Shown: in pieces, positions 58,601-64,000 of the stretch
How the letters are laid out: every line of letters starts with the position of its first letter
Position numbering within the stretch: the first letter of the stretch is position 1
Assembly: GCA_013180625.2 (NCBI GenBank)
Contig: SNVD02002604.1
Coordinates: 1 to 64,000 of the forward strand
Direction: 5' to 3'
DNA length: 64,000 bases
Source of the DNA: Boswellia sacra
Taxonomy: Eukaryota; Streptophyta; Magnoliopsida; Sapindales; Burseraceae
The notes under the pieces: model-generated
The model's database searches: none
The model's input: only the letters and a program-made list of their open reading frames with translations
Told to the model about the DNA's origin: nothing
Program-made: the position numbers and the translations under genes

Positions 58601-59911
58601 ATTGAAGAATCTATGCATGTTGAATTTGATGAAACTAATGTTATTTCTTCAAAGAATTTAGATGATGATATTGTTGAGGTAGAAAGGCAAATCAAGGAAT
58701 CAAGGCTTGATGAAAAGAGCCAAGATGAATTACAACTTCAATAAGAAAAGCTTGAGGAAGTAAATGATTCTTCCCAAGAATTACCAAAGGAATGGAGGTA
58801 TGTAAAAGATCACCCTAAAGATCTCATTATTGGTGAACCATCACAAGGTATGAGAACTAGATCTTCTTTTAGAAACTTTGTAATCATTTTGCATTTGTCT
58901 CTCAATTTGAACCAAAATCTTTTAAAGAAGTCAAAAATGACGAAAGTTGGATTTTGGCTATGCAAGAAGAATTGAATCAATTTGAGAGAAATCAAGTTTG
59001 GGAATTAGTCCCTAAACCCAAAAATCATTCTATTATAGGCACTAAATGGATTTTTAGAAATAAAGTAGATGAAAATGGCACCATTATTAGAAACAAAGTT
59101 AGACTTGTTGCTCAAGGATACAATCAAGAAGAAGGTATTGATTATGAGGAAACCTTTGCACCGGTTGCTAAATTAGAATCAATTAGAATGTTGTGTGCAT
59201 TTGCATGTTATAAAAATTTTATATTATATTAAATGGATGTCAAAAGTGCATTTTTAAATGGTTACATTATGGAGGAAGTATATGTAGGGCAACCTCTTGG
59301 TTTTAGATATCTTTGTGTGTATGTGTGCTAGATTTCAATCTTGTCCAAAGGAATCTCACCTTAAGGCTGTCAAAAGGATATTTAGATATCTTCTTGGAAC
59401 CAAAATTCTAGGTCTTTGGTATCCTAAGTGTGATAATTTTGATCTAATTAGTTATTCCGATGCGGACTTTGCTGGAAGTCTTCTTGATAGAAAGAGCACT
59501 AGTGGCTCTTGCCATTTTCTAGGACATGCATTAGTCTCATGGTTTAGTAGAAAACAAAATTCTGTTGCCTTATCAACCGCGGAAGCCGAGTATATTACAG
59601 TAGGAAGTTGTTGTGCACAATCTCTTTGGATGAAACAAATTTTAAAAGATTATGGTGTGGTATTTGATCATATTCCCATCAAATGTGACAATACAAGTGC
59701 CATCAACATTTCAAAAAATCCCATACAACACTCTAGGACTAAGCATATAGAGATTAGACATCATTTTATTAGAGATCATGTGCAAAAAGGTAATATTTCT
59801 TTAGAATTTATTCCCACCGATAAACAATTAGCCGATATATTTACTAAACCCCTTAGTCAAGATAGATTTAGCATAATTAGAAGAGAATTAGACATGTTGG
59901 ATATGTCTTAA
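55663..59911 (+). pseudogene. Copia gag-pol of C3, frameshifted, RT core deleted
   Basis: Gag starts at 55663 and holds a UBN2-type region (to 56272), a Lys/acidic linker, zinc knuckle CYECKKPGHVKMDC (56299-56700), a coiled coil (56836-57090) and a second knuckle CTYCGRKGHKVHSC (57200). The protease motif is LDSGYSRHMTG (Cys to Tyr, 57400). Pre-integrase and integrase follow (WLWHRRLGHAS, CDACQFGKQVRTSF, HLDLFGPSRTQSLGG, VDDYSRFTWV; 57420-58181) with a frameshift before SDHGGE. The next domains are ARTMLLENNLPKYFWAEAV (58298-58744) and RT start KWIFRNKVDENG..LVAQGYNQEEGIDYEETFAPVAKLESIR (58954-59232). RT jumps near 59310 from MDVKSAFLNG..PLGF straight into RNase H (YSDADFAGSLLDRKSTSG, ALSTAEAEY, SRTKHIEIRHHF; to 59911), losing the YVDD region. 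It is not autonomous. Confidence 0.88.
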
Positions 59912-59949
59912 TTTTGTTTTTATATGATAATCTTTGAATGGTAGCACAT

Positions 59950-60151
59950 GTTAAGGGGGAGAATATGTTTAGGGGGAGTAATTAATTTGATTAAATCTTT
60001 TTTATGATAACAAAAGGGGGAGAAATGGATGGTTTGCTTATATTCATAACAATTGCTCTCTTTTTGCTTATTGTTGATTTTATTTTCCTTCTTGATTTTA
60101 GATTATATTTTAAAACAATCAATGGTTTGTCATCATAAAAAAGGGGGAGAT
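59950..60151 (+). promoter_or_regulatory. Multiplied polypurine tracts of C3
   Basis: Purine tracts ttaagggggagaa (59951), tttagggggagt (59969), aaaagggggagaaa (60012) and aaaaagggggagattg (60139) occur before the LTR. Repeated tracts are a reported hallmark of Sireviruses. Confidence 0.75.
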
Positions 60152-61173
60152 TGTTAGCCCTAAGGCTACATGATAATTTTGATGATAACAATACACATTG
60201 ATTTATAAGGTGTTACTAATATGTTTATTTATGTGCAAGAATAAGATTTAATGAAATAATTGTAAAATCAAGAAAAGGCTTATTAAAATGAAGTGTTGAA
60301 GCTAAGGAGAAGACTACATGTTAAAGGCACCAAAGTTAAAGAACAAGGTTTGATTCAAGGAATGTGACACATGAGTAATGTTCAATCAATTAGTCATATA
60401 TTTTTCTACAGATATTCAAATGACGTAATTATTGAGCTTTTGGAAAGCTTACTCAATTTATAACATTTCATATGTTTTAAAGAAATTTAAATTTCAAGTG
60501 TAAGGTTGTCCAAATCATCATGCAAGTTGAAAGACAAATAGAAGCAGCTGACATGAGCACTGATACTCTTTTGGACATATCTTAAGCTAGAAAAATCAAA
60601 ATGACTTGATTCTTATGGCATTGGAAAGAGGACATAATGAGGCACATTTCATATGTTTTGAAGAAATTCAAATTTCAAATGGAAGGCCGACATAATTGAC
60701 ATGCAATTCGGTGGACTGACACAAGAGAAGAAAAATCAACTCACATGAGCACCGAATGGTGTTTTGGCCATATCTTAAGATAGAGATATCCAAATTCTTT
60801 GATTCTTAATGTTTTGAAAAGCTTATTCAAATATGCAGATCTTTTATGTTTTGAATAAATTCAATTTTCAAACGGAATGCTGACAGAATTATCATTCAAT
60901 TCGGTGGATGTAGGCAAGGTTTGCCGAACCACGTACATCGAGTTTGCACTCTCTCTATCCCTATACTCTTTACATTTACTTGCACTTGTGATTGTTCATT
61001 ATTATTATTCTCTTGATTACATATTTGATAACTTCTAATTTCATCTTCTTCACCTTCATTCTCAAAGAAAGAGTAAACTAATTTTGATCTTTCAAGAAAA
61101 GTTTTACAAATCCGTTTTGATAAATAAAAACCCAATTCACCCCCCCTCTTGGGTTGCCATATCTGGGTCAACA
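60152..61173 (+). repeat. 3' outer LTR of C3
   Basis: It matches the 5' outer LTR in length and in its internal deletion. It ends GGGTCAACA, next to hAT transposase coding sequence. Confidence 0.92.
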
Positions 61174-62830
61174 ACTTTTTCATATTTTGAAAGCTTTGTA
61201 CAATAATTTCATTTTCAATATTACTAACTATGTTCTTATCGATATATATAATCAAACTATCATTCATCCGTTGATCATTTGTCTGATTTTGTAATTAGTT
61301 CTTCACAATATTTATAGCTAAAAATACCCTCTCCACAGATACTATAGCAACAGATAGGATCAAAAAATTGTCACCAACATATAAAATAGTGGATATATCT
61401 TATCTCTTTTAGTCATAATTGCATGCCTACAAAATCACCAATCCCTTTCAGTCCTGAAAACTCAACACTAGAACACATGCCCATTATTCAAGTATCAAGT
61501 TAAAACTCACAACAGGTTCTATTTGCAAGACATGTAAGTTTTTTCTTATCGAAAGCTTAAAATGATTCATTTGGACATAAAAATGCCATAGAAAGAAGTA
61601 ACTCAGTGTTAGCCTCATCAAAACGATTACTCAACTTTTGAAGTTGCATATCTAAAATGACATAAAAGAGCTTAACTCGATAATGATGCAAGTTTGTGAT
61701 ATTTTGAGCTTTGTGTTGTGATCGCCCTTGATATAGATACACATTCTCCATAATCAGAACATGAATATAATGTTTGATACAAAAAGAAGAGACTTGATCA
61801 AGTAAAGAATCCCATCCACTTTCTCTCATTGCTTGCAATTGTTGTTATGTAACCAACTTCATTGCATTCATAATATCTTGATCCTTTCTTTATAATGCTT
61901 GTGACAACCATCATATTTCTTATCAAACGAAGAGTAAACACATTCAAACGAGTGCATCCACATCAAAAATATCTTAGCTTCATATCTTTCCTCAAGTGTT
62001 CTTCCATCATCAGCAACTATTTTAAGTATATTAATTATTGTTGAAAACATAAGAGTTATGCTCTTCAAAGTACGAAAATGTGAAACCCACCTTGTATTAC
62101 CACAATATTTCAATGTGGTGTCTTGATTAAATCCTCGCCCACTTGAAAAAGTACCATCATTGAGTGCTTGGATAACCTCAGTAGCTTGTTTCTCTTAAAG
62201 AATATCACGACGTTTAGATGAGGCCACAACAATATTCATAACATTAATAACAACACTAAAAAGAGTATCAACTGCACCTTGTTTCCTTGCAACAACAATT
62301 ATTAATGCTAATTAAAGTTCATGAGAGAAATTATGAATATAATAAGCACAATTATTCTTATTCATAATTAATGTTTTAAGACCACTAGTCTCAACTTGCA
62401 GATTACTAGCTCCATCATAACCTTGCACATGCAATCTAAAGATGCTTAATCCATGCCTTAAAAAAGGTTATCCATTGATACTTTAAGTGAATTTATAGTA
62501 GTACTAGCAACATGTTCAATCTCTATGAACTATTTAATTACAAGTCTATTCGAATCCATATAACATAATACTATAACCTTTAGCTCTTTCTTTGATATAT
62601 CTCGAGATTCATTGGTCAAAATGGAAAATAATGCATCACCTCTCTTTAATAATGGCAGTAGTGGTTTCAATTGCAATAGCTAACAGCATCAATAATATCT
62701 CTTTGAATCTAAGAAGATGTCAATTTCAAGTTATCAGGAGCATTTTTCAAGGTAACAGCTTTAATATTCTCATTATAATCAGCAAGAAATTGTAAAAGCT
62801 TACGAAAGTTACCTAGATAATAAATAAATG

Positions 62831-64000
62831 TTATGTATTATGTGCCACCATTTAACATAAGGTGGGAAAGCATTGGGATCACCATATGGTGAAGTATTTG
62901 TTAATAAACCGAATAGTTATTGATTGATTGCCAGATTGCCACCTCTCTCTATTGGTTGAATTACAATATTAATATGTTTTAGATTTCGATAGCCAGCCAC
63001 GAGGAGATACATGTTACATGTTAGGTGCTATTCAAAAACACTGTTAGTTACATATTCTCGTCTACTGAAAAGACCAGACATTTTTTTCCCAAAATACATT
63101 TTAAAAACAGTTATCTTATTTCAATCAACTTGGCAAATTACTTTCTTTCTTCACTTTAATGGGTCCACACGTTTAGGCATTAAACATGTTGCGTTATTAT
63201 AATTTTTTTTCACTTTGATGAATGTAAGGGACCAACTATGATTAGCATAAATTAAAGGTGATTACATTTAAAAAGGAAATGAAACTTTAGCATGAATTAA
63301 GCATATTAGATTAAAACATTATAACTGTATAATCAAAATAAAAATTTTAAAAAACAAATCCTAATAAATCAAGGAGAAATATTCTTAAAAATTATTATAG
63401 AAGTTCTAATTTTGCTTACCTAAATAGTTATTATTAATTGGAAATGAAGAAGAACTATTGGACTTGGTAGTGGTCTGTAACTACAAGCAAGGCTAGAAGT
63501 GATGGGCAGGACCGTGGGAAGCTTAGAGTTGAAGATAGATGAATACTCTAATTTTTTAAGTTGCAAGAAAAAACTGATATGGATTGGGCTTTAGTTAATA
63601 ACAAAGTTTTATAAATAGGCTTTTAAACTTTGTTGCTTATAAAGTTATAAATATGAATGGGCTTTATTTTTGTTTTGCTTACAAAAATGAAATGCACTCT
63701 GCAGTTTTTAAAAGGCTAGGGCTTTAAATATATTTTTGAAAATTCAAGATAATGTGAGCTGGGCTGGGGCTGATGGTTTTAACAAATATTTGATAGTATT
63801 ATCTATTATCAATAATTTCAAAATTGTCCAAAGACCATTTAGTGGTAGCCCCAACTCGGCTTAAGGTGCCTTCGCCCCTGGTTTGAGGAAAATCCACTCT
63901 GGCTTTAGTATTCAGAATTTTGAGGAAAATTACAGATGTAGTTTCTTTTGTTTAGATCTAGGGTCGGATACCATCCTCTCTGGCTTTATATCCAACTTTT
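62831..64000. other. AT-rich right flank, no gene seen
   Basis: Possibly the 5' part of the hAT relic. No zinc-finger or other domain was recognised and no terminal repeat was found before the window ends. Confidence 0.4.

Larger units (their letters stand above)
52861..61173 (+). mobile_element. Sirevirus-like copia retrotransposon C3 with extra internal LTR-gag module
   Basis: The outer LTRs (52861-53882 and 60152-61173) are each 1022 bp, TGTTAGCCCTAA..GGGTCAACA. Flanks aattt and acttt form an imperfect 5-bp duplication, and hAT transposase coding is continuous across the removed element, confirming the borders. Internal order: primer site, gag fragment, 100-N gap, partial third LTR (54622-55606), second primer site, gag-pol, repeated polypurine tracts, LTR. 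Confidence 0.9.
52839..62830 (-). pseudogene. hAT transposase-like (TTF-type zinc finger/hAT dimerisation) pseudogene, split by copia C3
   Basis: Cut-and-paste transposase of the hAT superfamily, read from about 62830 downward. Pieces: RKLLQFLADYNENIKAV; HGLSIFRLHVQGYDGASN; LKTLIMNKNNCAYYIHNFSHELQLALI; GRGFNQDT and YCGNTRWVSHFRTLKSI (61868-62113); GWDSLLDQVSSFCIKH..QGRS..NLHHYRVKLFYVILDMQLQKLSNRFDEANTELLL in two stretches (61557-61838); and the dimerisation end ERVF..INIVKN..MNDSLIIYIDKNIVSNIENE and QSFQNMKK (61174-61360). The last codons (..CRGQL-stop) are at 52839-52860, beyond the copia insertion. Numerous stops are present. The N-terminal zinc finger is not recognised in the window. Confidence 0.85.

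Overview
The window is nuclear DNA of a flowering plant, almost certainly a eudicot. Support comes from Ty1/copia and Ty3/gypsy-type LTR elements primed by initiator tRNA-Met, two CACTA families, hAT and Mutator-like elements, an RPS5/RPS2-type NLR relic, and one arabinogalactan/prolamin-like secreted protein gene. Base composition is strongly AT-rich. The species cannot be named from the sequence. Most of the 64 kb is nested transposons; I see one intact host gene (27226-28062).

Layout. 1-7440: the 3' parts of two LTR retroelements, A and B. Each carries an intronless LOG-like (cytokinin-activating enzyme) coding region upstream of a polypurine tract and 3' LTR. Element A (LTR 2811-4203) sits inside the LOG sequence of element B (LTR 6161-7440), and B sits inside a minus-strand copia element (7441-11033). 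11034-11900: a probable LTR remnant. 11934-25780: a CC-NBS-LRR pseudogene split by a hAT-like insertion (12300-13027) and an 11.5-kb copia element (13297-24768). That copia element holds a non-autonomous CACTA element (16557-22790) and an 871-bp tandem duplication. 27226-28062: the intact secreted-protein gene. 29885-31821: a short non-autonomous LTR element with a perfect target duplication. 32681-41019: several small terminal-inverted-repeat elements and LTR-like insertions. 41128-52444: a hAT-type element carrying a nearly complete 9.3-kb CACTA transposon with an intact TNPA-like gene and a lightly damaged TNP2 transposase gene. 52839-62830: a hAT transposase pseudogene interrupted eight codons before its stop by a Sirevirus-like copia element (52861-61173). 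That element contains a 100-N gap and an extra LTR-gag module.

The main novelty candidate is the recurrent LOG-like coding region in the 3' internal part of two different LTR retroelement families. It has a conserved C-terminal LDLxLxL tail. Two features are of technical origin: a 38-bp Nextera mate-pair junction adapter at 3214-3251 and the gap at 54522-54621.
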